Of a stretch of DNA of 64,000 bases, positions 24,772-33,615 are shown piece by piece. Under the pieces are notes generated by a model. That model had not been told where the DNA came from, did not search any database, and was given only the letters and a program-made list of their open reading frames with translations. Every line of letters starts with the position of its first letter. Position 1 is the stretch's first letter. Position numbers and translations under genes: made by a program. The DNA comes from Saccharomonospora amisosensis (GTDB lineage Bacteria; Actinomycetota; Actinomycetes; Mycobacteriales; Pseudonocardiaceae). The DNA lies in the NCBI RefSeq assembly GCF_011761185.1, contig NZ_JAAOYM010000003.1:204382-268381 (forward strand). The letters run 5' to 3'.

Positions 24772-25580
24772 CACGCCGTCACCTTCAACCCTTGTTCCTC
24801 CTTGCGGCCACTGCCACGTTCCAGGTAGCGCGACAGGTAGCCGAGCGGCACCGTGATGATCAGGTAGCACAACCCGGCGAGCAGGATCGGGGTCAGTGAT
24901 CCGGTGGCGTTGAGCCCTTCCCTGCCGAACTTCGCCAGCTCGTACTCGTCCCTGGCGAGGCCGAGGAGGTAGATCAGGGACGAGTCCTTGGTCAGCAGGA
25001 TGAGCTCGTTGGTAAGTGGTGGGAGGATGATCCGGAACGCCTGCGGGATCACCACCGTCATGGTGGTACGTGCCTGCGACATGCCAAGCGAGCGGGCCGC
25101 CTCCACCTGCCCGGGTGGGACGGCTTGGATACCCGCGCGCAGTGTCTCGGCGATATAGGCGGAGCCCACGAGGCCGAGCGCTATGGCCGCGGTGGAGTAG
25201 ATGTCGAAGCGGATGCCGAAGGCCAGTGGAACCCCGTAGCCGAGCGCGATGAAAACGAGCAGCGCCGGAATACCTCTGAAGAACTCGATGTAGCCGGTGG
25301 CCAGCCATCGATACGGTCCCACCGACGACAGCTTCATCAGCGCCAGTACGAGCCCGATGCCCAGCCCGAGCGCGAAGCCGAGTGCGGTGTAGACGACGGT
25401 GTTGACCAGTGCGTCGGTGAAGATCTCCGGAAGCTGGGTGGCAGCCGCTTCCAGGTTGAAGAACGCGTGGGTGATGGTGCCCCAGTCGGCCAGCACCGCC
25501 AGCAGCACCACCGCCACGACGAGCACGCCGTACTGGACGGCGCGGAAGGTCTGGGCGCGCTTGCGCCGCGACATCGCCAT
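24771..25580 (-). CDS. Polar amino acid ABC transporter, permease
   Basis: A 269-residue membrane protein with about five helices. It contains the HisMQ-type permease block [20 protein letters not shown] and the coupling (EAA) loop [20 protein letters not shown] followed by [20 protein letters not shown] single permease gene suggests a homodimeric channel. It lies between the binding-protein gene (95-base gap) and the ATPase gene (4-base overlap) in one leftward operon. Confidence 0.94.
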   Translation of the reverse strand: MAMSRRKRAQTFRAVQYGVLVVAVVLLAVLADWGTITHAFFNLEAAATQLPEIFTDALVNTVVYTALGFALGLGIGLVLALMKLSSVGPYRWLATGYIEFFRGIPALLVFIALGYGVPLAFGIRFDIYSTAAIALGLVGSAYIAETLRAGIQAVPPGQVEAARSLGMSQARTTMTVVIPQAFRIILPPLTNELILLTKDSSLIYLLGLARDEYELAKFGREGLNATGSLTPILLAGLCYLIITVPLGYLSRYLERGSGRKEEQGLKVTA

Positions 25581-25675
25581 GAGTCGGTCTCTCCTACGGA
25601 AATGGCGGGGAGACGGCTCGTCGGGTGTTCAGCCCGCCACGCGAGCCCGGCCGAACACCCGCGACCGCCTTCGCG

Positions 25676-26497
25676 CTACTTGCTCTGCGGCTTGGTTCCG
25701 AACCACTTCTCGTAGATCGAGTCGTAGCGGCCGTCCTGCTTCGCGGCCGCCAGCACCTCGTTGACCTTGGACAGCAGCGCGCGGTCGCCCTTTCGCACCG
25801 CGATGCCGTACTCCTCGCCGGTTTCGAACTCCGTGGTCACCTCGGTGTCCGGGTTGTCCTTGACGAAGTAGTAGAGCACCGAGTTGTCGTTGATGCCCGC
25901 GTCGATCTGGCCGGTCTTCACGGCCGTCTGCAGCAGCGCCAGGTCCTCGTACTGGCGGATGTCGTAGCCGAACTTGTCCTTGTTGTCCTCGGCGTACTTC
26001 TCGCCGGTGGTGCCGAGCTGGACGCCGAGCACCTTGCCCTTCAACTGTTCAAGCCCTGTGACGCCGGAGCCCTTCTTGACCAGCAGCGCCTGGTTGGCGT
26101 CGAAGTAGCCGTCGGAGAAGTCCATCACCTTCTGCCGCGTGTCCGTGATCGTCATCGCTGCTGCGGCGACGTCACACTGGCCGGTGTCGAACGACGCGCC
26201 CGACTCGATGCCCTCGAAGGAGGTGTCGAAGATTTCCTGTTCGACGCCGAGGTCCTTGGCGACGAGGTCGACGAGGTCGACGTCGAAGCCGACCGTCTTG
26301 CCGCTCTCGGTGAACTGGAACGGTGGGTAGGGCAGGTGGGTGCAGGTGGTCAGCTTGCCCTCGTTGATCAACGAGATCTCGCCCCCCGCCTCTGTGTCCT
26401 GGCCGGGGTTCACCTCCTCCGCACAACCAGCCGCGGTAACGGCGAGTGCGAAGGCAGGGAGCAGAGCGAGCGCCCTCAGGCTGAGTCGACGCGCCAC
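25676..26497 (-). CDS. Polar amino acid ABC transporter, substrate-binding lipoprotein
   Basis: 273 residues. The lipoprotein signal LALLPAFALAVTAAGC has lipobox TAAGC at about residue 25. The family-3 solute-binding fold follows: KLTTCTHLPYPPFQFTESGK, VGFDVDLVDLVAKDLGVEQE, FDTGQCDVAAAAMTITDTRQ, VMDFSDGYFDANQALLVKKG, and the C-terminal QDGRYDSIYEKWFG. The R in the ligand pocket (TDTR) fits binding of an alpha-amino acid; glutamine or glutamate is likely but not certain. First gene of the operon, so it is expressed most. Confidence 0.93.
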   Translation of the reverse strand: MARRLSLRALALLPAFALAVTAAGCAEEVNPGQDTEAGGEISLINEGKLTTCTHLPYPPFQFTESGKTVGFDVDLVDLVAKDLGVEQEIFDTSFEGIESGASFDTGQCDVAAAAMTITDTRQKVMDFSDGYFDANQALLVKKGSGVTGLEQLKGKVLGVQLGTTGEKYAEDNKDKFGYDIRQYEDLALLQTAVKTGQIDAGINDNSVLYYFVKDNPDTEVTTEFETGEEYGIAVRKGDRALLSKVNEVLAAAKQDGRYDSIYEKWFGTKPQSK

Positions 26498-26614
26498 GAT
26501 GTCACTCCTAGTAGTTCATACTGGCAAGTTCACGTATCGTGCCACTCGCCAGCGGGAAAGTGCAGCCTCCGTTTCGTTACAGCCCGGTTGCGACGTTTGG
26601 TGACCCCCGCCGAA

Positions 26615-26650
26615 CGCAGGACTCGCGGGCAGGAGCGGGGGACTCGCGGG
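26615..26650. repeat. Short intergenic repeat, REP-like (locus B)
   Basis: One full core copy (GGAGCGGGGGACTCGCGGG, 26632-26650) is preceded by a degenerate copy beginning GCAGGACTCG, matching locus A at 18231-18288. It ends 6 bases before the stop codon of the leftward M20 peptidase gene. Confidence 0.75.
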
Positions 26651-26655
26651 TGGGG

Positions 26656-28074
26656 TCAGCCTTTGGCGTGGGCGTCGAGCAGCATGGCGACCGCTTCGGT
26701 GACCCGGCGCGCCTGATCGAGGTGCAACCACTCGTCGGGTACGTGCGCGTTCGAGTCAGGCCCGAGTGCCCCGGTCACCACGAACTGCGCGTCGGGGTAC
26801 TTCTCGCCGAGGAGCGCCATGAACGGGATCGACCCACCCAGCCCGATGCCGCGCCACGGCTTGCCGAACACCTCGTCGCTACAGCGCCGCAGCACCGCCT
26901 CCAGCCACGGCGCCGGCTCCGGTGCGTTCCAGCCGTCCGCGCACTCCGCACCCCCCAACTCAACGGTCGCGCCGTAGGGGACGTCGGTGGTCAGTACCTT
27001 CTCGACAGCGGCCAGCGCGGCGGCCGAGTCCGCCGTCGGTGGCAGCCGGAAGCTGAGCGCGAGCGTGGTGGCGTGGCGAAGCACGTTGCCAGCATCGGCG
27101 GGTTCGGGCAGCCCGGAGGCGCCGATCACCGACAGCGTGGGCCGCCAGCTGTTGTTCAACACCAGTTCGACCTCGTCGCCGGTGACCGGTCGGGTCTCGT
27201 CGTGCAGCGGGAACGCCCCCGCCGCCGCGCCAGGCGCTGTCTCGACTGTGGCCTTGGCCTCCTCGACACGGTTGGCTGGGATCTCGACGTTGCACTCGGC
27301 GAGCTTGAGCTCACCCGTCTCCGCGTCCTCGATGCGGTCGAGCAGAGCACGCAGCACCCGGAAGGAGCTCGGCACGACGCCGCTGGCGAGTCCGGAGTGC
27401 TGCGCGGAGTCGAGCACCCGCACGGTGACGTGCACCTGCGCGAGACCGCGCAGGCTGGTGGTTAGCCACAGCCGCTCGTAGTCGTTGCCACCCGAGTCCA
27501 GGCACACCACCAGCGAGACCCTGCCGAGCCGGTCGGCCAACCGCTCCAGGTACGCGGGCAGATCCGGGCTTCCCGACTCCTCACCGGTCTCCAGCAACAC
27601 GACGGCCCGCGCGTGCTCGCCGCCCGCGTCCCGCACCGCCTGCAACGCCACCGCGGCCGCGTAGCCGGAGTACCCGTCGTCGGCGGACCCCCTCCCGTAG
27701 AGCCGACCGTCGCGCACGACAGGGGTCCATGGCCCCAGCCCCTCCGACCACCCACCCACCGGTGGCTGCTTGTCCAGGTGCCCGTACAGCAACACCGTGC
27801 CCGCGTCCTCGCGGCCCGGTGTCGCTGGCACGTCGAGCAGCAGCACCGGGCTGCGGCCGGGCAGCCTCACCACCTCGACGGTGGCTCCGGGGAGGCTCCT
27901 GTCCGCCAGCCACGAACGGACGTGCTCGACCGCCGCGTCGAGTTGGCCGGACCGCTGCCAGTCGCTGTCGAAGGCAGGCGAGAGAGCCGGAATCTCCACC
28001 AGTCCGGAGAGGCTGGGCAGGACTTCGCGTTCCCACAGGTTGCTGACGGTGCTGGCTACGGTTCGCTGTTCCAC
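26656..28074 (-). CDS. M20-family metallopeptidase (dipeptidase), paralogue 1
   Basis: 472 residues, full length. First metal motif TVLLYGHLDKQPPVGGW; bridging Asp in LYGRGSADDGYSGYAAAVAL; general base and next ligand in VVLLETGEESGSPDLPAYLE; a dimerisation domain (VRVLDSAQHSGLASGVVPSS); and the final His region DSNAHVPDEWLHLDQARRVT. The enzyme should be a cytosolic zinc or manganese peptidase acting on di- or small peptides, or their amidated relatives. A close paralogue lies at 34941-36353, on the far side of the Liv-type operon. It is divergent from that operon, with the palindrome CTAAGCGCTTAG in the shared gap. Confidence 0.92.
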   Translation of the reverse strand: MEQRTVASTVSNLWEREVLPSLSGLVEIPALSPAFDSDWQRSGQLDAAVEHVRSWLADRSLPGATVEVVRLPGRSPVLLLDVPATPGREDAGTVLLYGHLDKQPPVGGWSEGLGPWTPVVRDGRLYGRGSADDGYSGYAAAVALQAVRDAGGEHARAVVLLETGEESGSPDLPAYLERLADRLGRVSLVVCLDSGGNDYERLWLTTSLRGLAQVHVTVRVLDSAQHSGLASGVVPSSFRVLRALLDRIEDAETGELKLAECNVEIPANRVEEAKATVETAPGAAAGAFPLHDETRPVTGDEVELVLNNSWRPTLSVIGASGLPEPADAGNVLRHATTLALSFRLPPTADSAAALAAVEKVLTTDVPYGATVELGGAECADGWNAPEPAPWLEAVLRRCSDEVFGKPWRGIGLGGSIPFMALLGEKYPDAQFVVTGALGPDSNAHVPDEWLHLDQARRVTEAVAMLLDAHAKG

Positions 28075-28124
28075 AAGGCCATCCTGCCATCGCGGCCAAG
28101 GTCACAGTTCCGTTCGCCTCTTGC

Positions 28125-28136
28125 CTAAGCGCTTAG
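28125..28136 (+). promoter_or_regulatory. Candidate operator of the Liv/acyl-CoA ligase operon
   Basis: The perfect 12-bp palindrome CTAAGCGCTTAG lies in the 113-base gap between the M20 gene and the ABC operon. A TATTGT hexamer at 28158-28163 could be the rightward -10 element; the palindrome would then overlap the -35 region. Such AAGCGCTT palindromes are typical of TetR-family operators near acyl-CoA genes, though the binder is unknown. Confidence 0.55.
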
Positions 28137-28187
28137 TCAGCACATACGGTCGCTAGCTATTGTGATCCACACCACGCAAGGTAGCCA

Positions 28188-28976
28188 ATGCTGTCTATCC
28201 ACAACCTCGAAGTCGTCTACGACGACGTTGTTCTGGTCCTCCGGGGCGTCAGCATGGAGGTGCCCCAAGGGGGCGTCGTCGCGCTACTCGGCGCGAACGG
28301 CGCGGGCAAGACCACCCTGCTGCGAGCCGTCACCGGCCTACTCGGGCCACACCGAGGCCGGATCACCAAAGGCACCGTCAGCCTTGACGGAGTGGATATC
28401 ACCGGTGCCGACCCGGCGGACGTGGTGCGCAAGGGCATCTCGCAGGTGATGGAAGGCAGGCGGATCTTCGCCGAGATCACCGTCGACGAGAACCTGCGCT
28501 CGGGGGCCTACACCCGGCGCTCGCGCAGCGAGATCCGCGAGTCCTACGCCCGCGTGCTCGACCTGTTTCCGGTACTCGCGCGCAGGCGCAAGGCCGTGGC
28601 GGGCTACCTGTCCGGCGGCGAGCAGCAGATGCTCGCCATCGGCAGGGCGCTGATGGCGCGGCCGAAGCTGTTGTTTCTCGACGAACCCTCACTCGGACTC
28701 GCACCAAAACTGGTCGAGCAGGTCCGCGACATCGTGGTTCAGATCAACCAGCAGGGCACCAGCGTGCTGCTGGTTGAGCAGAACGCCGTGATGGCGCTGT
28801 CGATCGCGAGCAGCGGCTACGTGCTGGAGACCGGCAAGGTCGTCAAGGACGGCCCCGCCGACCAGCTGCTCGCAGACGAGGACATCCGCGAGTTCTACCT
28901 CGGTGCGACCTCCGGCGAGCGCCGCTCGTTCGCCGACGTCAAGACCTACCGGAGGAAGAAGCGATGGAGCGCGTGA
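28188..28976 (+). CDS. livF: Branched-chain amino acid-type ABC transporter, ATP-binding protein (LivF-like)
   Basis: 262 residues. Walker A GANGAGKT at 35-42, Q-loop region ISQVMEGRRIFAEITVDENL, signature YLSGGEQQMLAIGRAL, Walker B LLFLDEPSLGLAPKLVEQVR and a switch region LLVEQNAVMALSIASSGYVL, all LivF-type. With LivG it energises the LivHM permease. A short Shine-Dalgarno (AAGGT) precedes the ATG. First gene of a six-gene rightward operon livF-livG-ligase-livH-livM-livK, the opposite gene order to the E. coli liv genes. Confidence 0.93.
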   Translation: MLSIHNLEVVYDDVVLVLRGVSMEVPQGGVVALLGANGAGKTTLLRAVTGLLGPHRGRITKGTVSLDGVDITGADPADVVRKGISQVMEGRRIFAEITVDENLRSGAYTRRSRSEIRESYARVLDLFPVLARRRKAVAGYLSGGEQQMLAIGRALMARPKLLFLDEPSLGLAPKLVEQVRDIVVQINQQGTSVLLVEQNAVMALSIASSGYVLETGKVVKDGPADQLLADEDIREFYLGATSGERRSFADVKTYRRKKRWSA

Positions 28977-29773
28977 GCGAGCTTGCGAGCATGCCGTCGA
29001 CCGAGCCCGAACCGTTGCTGCGGGTGCAGGACCTGACCTTGCGGTTCGGCGGCGTTACCGCACTCAACGGCGTCAACTTCGACGTGCGGAGGGGCGAACT
29101 GTTCGCGGTCATCGGTCCCAACGGAGCGGGAAAGACCTCGATCTTCAACTGCCTCAACAGTGTGTACCGGCCGCAGCAGGGCACGATCACGCTGAACGGT
29201 GAGTCGCTGCTAGGCCGCCCGCCCGCGGCGGTTGCCGCCCTCGGGGTGGCGCGCACGTTCCAGAATCTCGGGCTGTTCTCCCACCTCACCCTCGTCGAGA
29301 ACCTGATGCTCGGCAGGCACCACCTCATGCGCACCGGGTTCTTCTCCGGGATGTTGTGGTGGGGCAGGGCGAAGCGGGAGGAGATCGCCCACCGCGCGGC
29401 GGTGGAGCGGATCGTCGAACTGCTCGAGCTGGAGCCGTACCGGCGGATGCCGGCCGGGCTGCTGCCCTACGGCGTCGCCAAGCGAGCGGAACTGGGCCGC
29501 GCCCTGGCGATGGAACCGACGCTGCTGCTGCTGGACGAACCGGTGGCGGGCATGAACCTGGAGGAGACCGAGGACACCGCGCGCTACCTGCTCGAGGTCC
29601 GCAGGGAACTGGGCCTGGCGATGATCCTGGTGGAGCACGACATGAGCCTGGTCATGGATCTCGCCGATCGGGTGATGGCGCTGGACTTCGGTGTCGTGAT
29701 CGCGACCGGCGAACCGAGCGAGATCCAGGGCGACCCCAAGGTGATCGAGGCGTATCTGGGAGGTGCCGCGTGA
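28964..29773 (+). CDS. livG: Branched-chain amino acid-type ABC transporter, ATP-binding protein (LivG-like)
   Basis: 269 residues overlapping livF by 13 bases, with GGAGGAAGAAGCG before the ATG. Walker A GPNGAGKT at 51-58, VARTFQNLGLFSHLTLVENL, LivG-specific insert HHLMRTGFFSGMLWWGRAKR, degenerate signature LLPYGVAKRAELGRALAMEP, Walker B LLLLDEPVAGMNLEETEDTA and the EHDMSLVMDLADRVMALDFG switch. The LPYG signature is normal for LivG proteins. The stop overlaps the GTG of the acyl-CoA ligase gene. Confidence 0.93.
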   Translation: MERVSELASMPSTEPEPLLRVQDLTLRFGGVTALNGVNFDVRRGELFAVIGPNGAGKTSIFNCLNSVYRPQQGTITLNGESLLGRPPAAVAALGVARTFQNLGLFSHLTLVENLMLGRHHLMRTGFFSGMLWWGRAKREEIAHRAAVERIVELLELEPYRRMPAGLLPYGVAKRAELGRALAMEPTLLLLDEPVAGMNLEETEDTARYLLEVRRELGLAMILVEHDMSLVMDLADRVMALDFGVVIATGEPSEIQGDPKVIEAYLGGAA

Positions 29774-31611
29774 CCTCGAATCCGCTCACCGCGCCGACCG
29801 AACACATCGCGGCCGACCAGCAGGATCCGGCCACACTGCCCGCGGCCCTGCTGCACAACGCGCGGCGACGCGGAAAGGCCGTCGCCATGCGGGAGAAGCA
29901 CCGCGGCTACTGGCGGGAGTGGACCTGGGCGCAGTACGCACACCGGGTGGCGTGCGTGGCGGCCGGGCTGCGCTCACTCGGCGTAGAGCCGGGCGACCGG
30001 GTGGCCGTGCACGCCGAGAACCGGCCGGAATGGGTGATCGCCGACCTCGCCGCTCAGGGCATCGGCGCGCAGTGCGTCGGGATCTACCCGACCTCGCCCG
30101 CTGCCGAGGTCGAGTACCTGCTCAAACACTGCGGCGCGACGGTGCTTGTCGCCGAGGACGAGGAACAACTCGACAAGGCGCTCGCCGTGCGCGACTCGCT
30201 ACCTCGGCTGCGGCACGTAGTGGTGATCGACCCGCGCGGGGTCGGTCAGGTCGACGGCCTGCTGACCTTCGCGGAGCTGGAGGAAAGCGGCGAACGGGCG
30301 GGCGACGCGCAGGCCCGCTACGCCGAATCGGTCGCCTCACTCGACCCTGGCGACGCCGCGATCATCGTCTACACCTCCGGCACGACCGGCCCTCCAAAGG
30401 GCGCGATGATCTCCCACACCAATCTGGTCGCCTCCGCGCGCACGTTCGTGCGGGCGCTCGGCGGCTCAGACACCGACGAGGTGCTGAGCTACCTGCCGCT
30501 GTGCCACATCGCGGAACGCCTCACGTCCGTGATCGACTCCGTCTGGGCGGGTTCGGTGGTCAACTTCGGTGAGGGCGGCGCCTCGTTCACCCACGACCTG
30601 CGCGACGTGCAGCCGACCGTGTTCCTCGGCGTGCCGAGGGTGTGGGAGAAGATGCTCGCGGGCGTGGAGATCCGGATGGCCGACGCCTCGCGGCTCAAAC
30701 GCTGGCTGTATCGAACCTGCCTGCGCCAGGGCAGGCGGCTTGCCCCCTACCGGATGCGTGGCCGGCTGCCGCTGCGTGCGCGGCTCGTCCTCGCGGTGTG
30801 TGAAGTGCTGATGCTGCGCCCGCTGCGCGAGAAGCTCGGACTGGCCAGGGTGCGGGTCGCGCTCAGCGGCGCCGCGCCGATCGCCCCGCAGGTGCTGGAG
30901 TACCTGTGGGCCATCGGGGTGCCGGTGCGGGAGGGCTACGGGCAGACCGAGAACACGGCGCTGTGCACGCTCACACCACGAAGCGACATCAGGTTGGGCT
31001 CGGTCGGCACCGCGCTCGACGGTGTGGAACTGCGTATCGCACAGGACGGCGAGATCCTGACGCGATCGGCGGGCGTGTTCCTCGGCTACCTGGACGATCA
31101 GGAGGCCACGGCCGCGACGATCGACCCTGACGGCTGGCTGCACACCGGCGACGTCGGCGAACTGGACGAGGACGGCTTCCTGCGGATCACCGACCGCAAG
31201 AAGGACATCATCATCACCGCCGGTGGCAAGAACGTGTCGCCGTCGGAGATCGAGAACCGGATCAAGGTCTCACCGTACGTGCGGGAGGCGATCGTGGTCG
31301 GCGATCGCCGCAAGTACCTGACGGCGCTCATCGGCATCGAACTCGAAACCGTCGGCGACTGGGCGATGCGGCGAGGGATCGCCTACACCACCTACGCCGA
31401 CCTCTCGGCCAAACCCGAGGTGCACGCGTTGATCGAGAGCGTCGTCGCCGAAGCCAATCACGACCTCGCCGCGGTGGAGCAACTCAAGCGGTTCACGCTC
31501 ATCGGCAAGGAACTCGACCACGAGGACGGTGAATTGACGGCGACACAGAAGGTCAAGCGCAAAGCCATCGAGCAGCGATTCGCCGACGAGATCGAGGCGA
31601 TGTACCAATGA
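29770..31611 (+). CDS. AMP-forming long-chain acyl-CoA synthetase embedded in the Liv operon
   Basis: 613 residues from the GTG at 29770, which overlaps the livG stop (GTGA); the frame is open further upstream, but that part is inside livG. It has the P-loop AAIIVYTSGTTGPPKGAMIS, LPLCHIAERL, the A5 motif VREGYGQTENTALCTLTPRS, LHTGDVGELDEDGFLRITDR, and the hinge KDIIITAGGKNVSPSEIENR with a final catalytic Lys region TQKVKRKAIEQRF. Closest in feel to the FAA/FadD15-type long-chain ligases (about 600 residues, ALSGAAPIAPQVLEYLWAIG). It would activate a carboxylic acid to acyl-CoA as it enters, which implies that the transporter's substrate is a carboxylate rather than plain Leu/Ile/Val. Confidence 0.92.
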   Translation: MTSNPLTAPTEHIAADQQDPATLPAALLHNARRRGKAVAMREKHRGYWREWTWAQYAHRVACVAAGLRSLGVEPGDRVAVHAENRPEWVIADLAAQGIGAQCVGIYPTSPAAEVEYLLKHCGATVLVAEDEEQLDKALAVRDSLPRLRHVVVIDPRGVGQVDGLLTFAELEESGERAGDAQARYAESVASLDPGDAAIIVYTSGTTGPPKGAMISHTNLVASARTFVRALGGSDTDEVLSYLPLCHIAERLTSVIDSVWAGSVVNFGEGGASFTHDLRDVQPTVFLGVPRVWEKMLAGVEIRMADASRLKRWLYRTCLRQGRRLAPYRMRGRLPLRARLVLAVCEVLMLRPLREKLGLARVRVALSGAAPIAPQVLEYLWAIGVPVREGYGQTENTALCTLTPRSDIRLGSVGTALDGVELRIAQDGEILTRSAGVFLGYLDDQEATAATIDPDGWLHTGDVGELDEDGFLRITDRKKDIIITAGGKNVSPSEIENRIKVSPYVREAIVVGDRRKYLTALIGIELETVGDWAMRRGIAYTTYADLSAKPEVHALIESVVAEANHDLAAVEQLKRFTLIGKELDHEDGELTATQKVKRKAIEQRFADEIEAMYQ

Positions 31612-32504
31612 CGGCCTTCCTGCAGAACTGCTTCGCCGGGCTGTCGCTCGGCTCCACCTACGCGCTGGTCGCGCTGGGCTTCGTAGTGATCTACAAGTCC
31701 ACCGGTGTGATCAACTTCGCGCAGGGCGGGCTGCTGGCGCTCGGCGCCTACCTCGGTTTCACCTTCTCCAACAACCTCGCGGTGGCCTTCGGTGTCGCCG
31801 TGCTGCTGAGCCTGGTTTCGGCGGCGGTGGTTGGCGCGACGTTCGAACGCATCGTGCTGCGCCGAATGGTGGGCCAGCCGCCGTTCGCCGTCATCATGAT
31901 CACGATCGGCTTGCTGTTCGTGCTGGAACCGCTGATCACGGCGATCTGGGGGTTCGACCAGAAGCAGGTCAACAACCCGTGGAACATCCGCACGATCGAG
32001 GTCGGCTCACTGGTGCTCGGCGTACGCGACCTGTGGACGATCGGGCTCACCGCGCTCGCCGTCGCCGCGTTCTTCGTGTTCTTCCGCTTCTCCTCACTCG
32101 GGCTGGCCATGCGGGTCACGGCGTTCGACCCCGAGGCAGCCCTCGCGCAGGGAATCAGCGCGCGCAGGGTGTACGCGGTGTCGTGGGCCATCGCGGCGGC
32201 GCTCGCCGCGCTTGCGGGCATCCTGATGGCCGCGGGACCGGGCGGGCTCAGCCCGTCGATCGGGTTCATCGCACTGGCCGCGTTCCCCGCGATGATCCTC
32301 GGCGGCATGGACTCGCCAGGGGGAGCCGTGCTCGGCGGGCTCATCATCGGCCTTGCCGAGGCGCTGACCCGCGGCTACCAGGACGAGTTGTTCTCCTGGG
32401 CAGGCGACAACGTCTCGGTGATCATCCCGTACCTGCTGATGATCCTGATCCTGTTGATCCGGCCGTACGGCCTGCTTGGCACCAAGGAAGTGAGGCGGGT
32501 CTGA
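31608..32504 (+). CDS. livH: Branched-chain amino acid-type ABC permease (LivH-like)
   Basis: A 298-residue membrane protein with about eight helices. It opens TAFLQNCFAGLSLGSTYALV, then ALGFVVIYKSTGVINFAQGG (the family motif GVINFAQG), RALGLAM-like FSSLGLAMRVTAFDPEAALA, and AFPAMILGGMDSPGGAVLGG, the permease signature. Its ATG overlaps the ligase stop (ATGA). It forms the channel with LivM. Confidence 0.93.
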   Translation: MTAFLQNCFAGLSLGSTYALVALGFVVIYKSTGVINFAQGGLLALGAYLGFTFSNNLAVAFGVAVLLSLVSAAVVGATFERIVLRRMVGQPPFAVIMITIGLLFVLEPLITAIWGFDQKQVNNPWNIRTIEVGSLVLGVRDLWTIGLTALAVAAFFVFFRFSSLGLAMRVTAFDPEAALAQGISARRVYAVSWAIAAALAALAGILMAAGPGGLSPSIGFIALAAFPAMILGGMDSPGGAVLGGLIIGLAEALTRGYQDELFSWAGDNVSVIIPYLLMILILLIRPYGLLGTKEVRRV

Positions 32505-33598
32505 TGGGCGCACATCGAAACCTCACCCGTAGCTACGCCGACGAGCTACGCCTGTTCGGCACGCCCGCGGCCAAGGTGGGACTCGGCCTGCTCGTGGCGG
32601 TGTTCCTGCTGCTGCCCACGGTGGTGCACGACGACTTCTGGCTGTCGGTGCTGATCTACGTGGGCATCACCGCCGTCGGTGCGATCGGGTTGAACCTGCT
32701 CACCGGCTACTGCGGGCAGATCTCACTCGGGCACGCCTTCTTCATCGGGTCGGGCGCCTACGTCGCCGCGCAGGTCGGTGGCGCGCTCGAACTGCCGCTG
32801 CCGGTGTGGCTGTTGGGCGCCGCGCTCGCGGGCGCGGTGCTCGGTGGCCTTGTCGGACCGTTCACGCTGCGGTTGCGCGGCCACTACCTCGCGATCGTCA
32901 CGCTCGGGCTGGTCTTCATCGGCGAGCACCTGTGGCGGAACCTGACACCGATCACCGGCGGGAACTCCGGAACCGCGGTACAGGCCTCACCCGCGATCGG
33001 GCCGGTCGACTTCGACGGGCTGACGTTGCTCGGCGAGAGCTACTCCCGCAACCAGGGCTGGTTCTGGCTGGTGTGGGGTCTGGTCGCGATCGTGGCGTTG
33101 CTCGCGAAGAACCTCGTGCGCACCAGGCCGGGCAGGGCGTTGCAGGCCGTGCGCGACCGCGACCAGGCCGCCGAGGTGATCGGGGTGCGCGCGGGCCGGT
33201 ACAAGATCGGGGCGTTCATGCTTTCCAGTGCCATCGCCTCGGCGGCTGGCGCGCTGTTCGGCTCCTACCAGCAGTTCGTCAGCCCCGACGAGTGGAACCT
33301 GCTGCTGTCCATCCAATACATCGCGATCGTGATCGTCGGAGGGCTCGGCACCATCTTCGGCTCGGTACTCGGCGCGGTGTTCGTCGGCGCACTTCCCGCG
33401 CTGATCGACCGCTACAGCGACGCGATCCCCGGCGTACGCACCAGCGTCGGTGGTGACGGATTCATCAGTGTCTTCGCGCTCAACCAGGCACTGTTCGGGG
33501 TGCTCATAGTGCTGTTTCTGGTCCTGGAGCCACGTGGTCTCGCAGGGATCTGGCTACGGGTCAAGACCTACTTCAAGACCTGGCCCTTCTCCTACTGA
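32504..33598 (+). CDS. livM: Branched-chain amino acid-type ABC permease (LivM-like)
   Basis: 364 residues from the ATG at 32504, which overlaps the livH stop (TGATG). Motifs: GAIGLNLLTGYCGQISLGHA with the family's GQISLGHAFF, LRLRGHYLAIVTLGLVFIGE, the coupling loop GRALQAVRDRDQAAEVIGVR and the signature YIAIVIVGGLGTIFGSVLGA. The basic N-terminal 40 residues precede the first helix. The longer in-frame reading into livH is rejected. Confidence 0.93.
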   Translation: MGAHRNLTRSYADELRLFGTPAAKVGLGLLVAVFLLLPTVVHDDFWLSVLIYVGITAVGAIGLNLLTGYCGQISLGHAFFIGSGAYVAAQVGGALELPLPVWLLGAALAGAVLGGLVGPFTLRLRGHYLAIVTLGLVFIGEHLWRNLTPITGGNSGTAVQASPAIGPVDFDGLTLLGESYSRNQGWFWLVWGLVAIVALLAKNLVRTRPGRALQAVRDRDQAAEVIGVRAGRYKIGAFMLSSAIASAAGALFGSYQQFVSPDEWNLLLSIQYIAIVIVGGLGTIFGSVLGAVFVGALPALIDRYSDAIPGVRTSVGGDGFISVFALNQALFGVLIVLFLVLEPRGLAGIWLRVKTYFKTWPFSY

Positions 33599-33615
33599 CG
33601 CAAGGAGGCGTCGTC

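Noticed and set aside
29356..29769. A longer acyl-CoA ligase starting inside livG
   Set aside because: The extra residues are an out-of-frame reading of livG; the GTG at 29770 overlaps the livG stop, like the other junctions of this operon.
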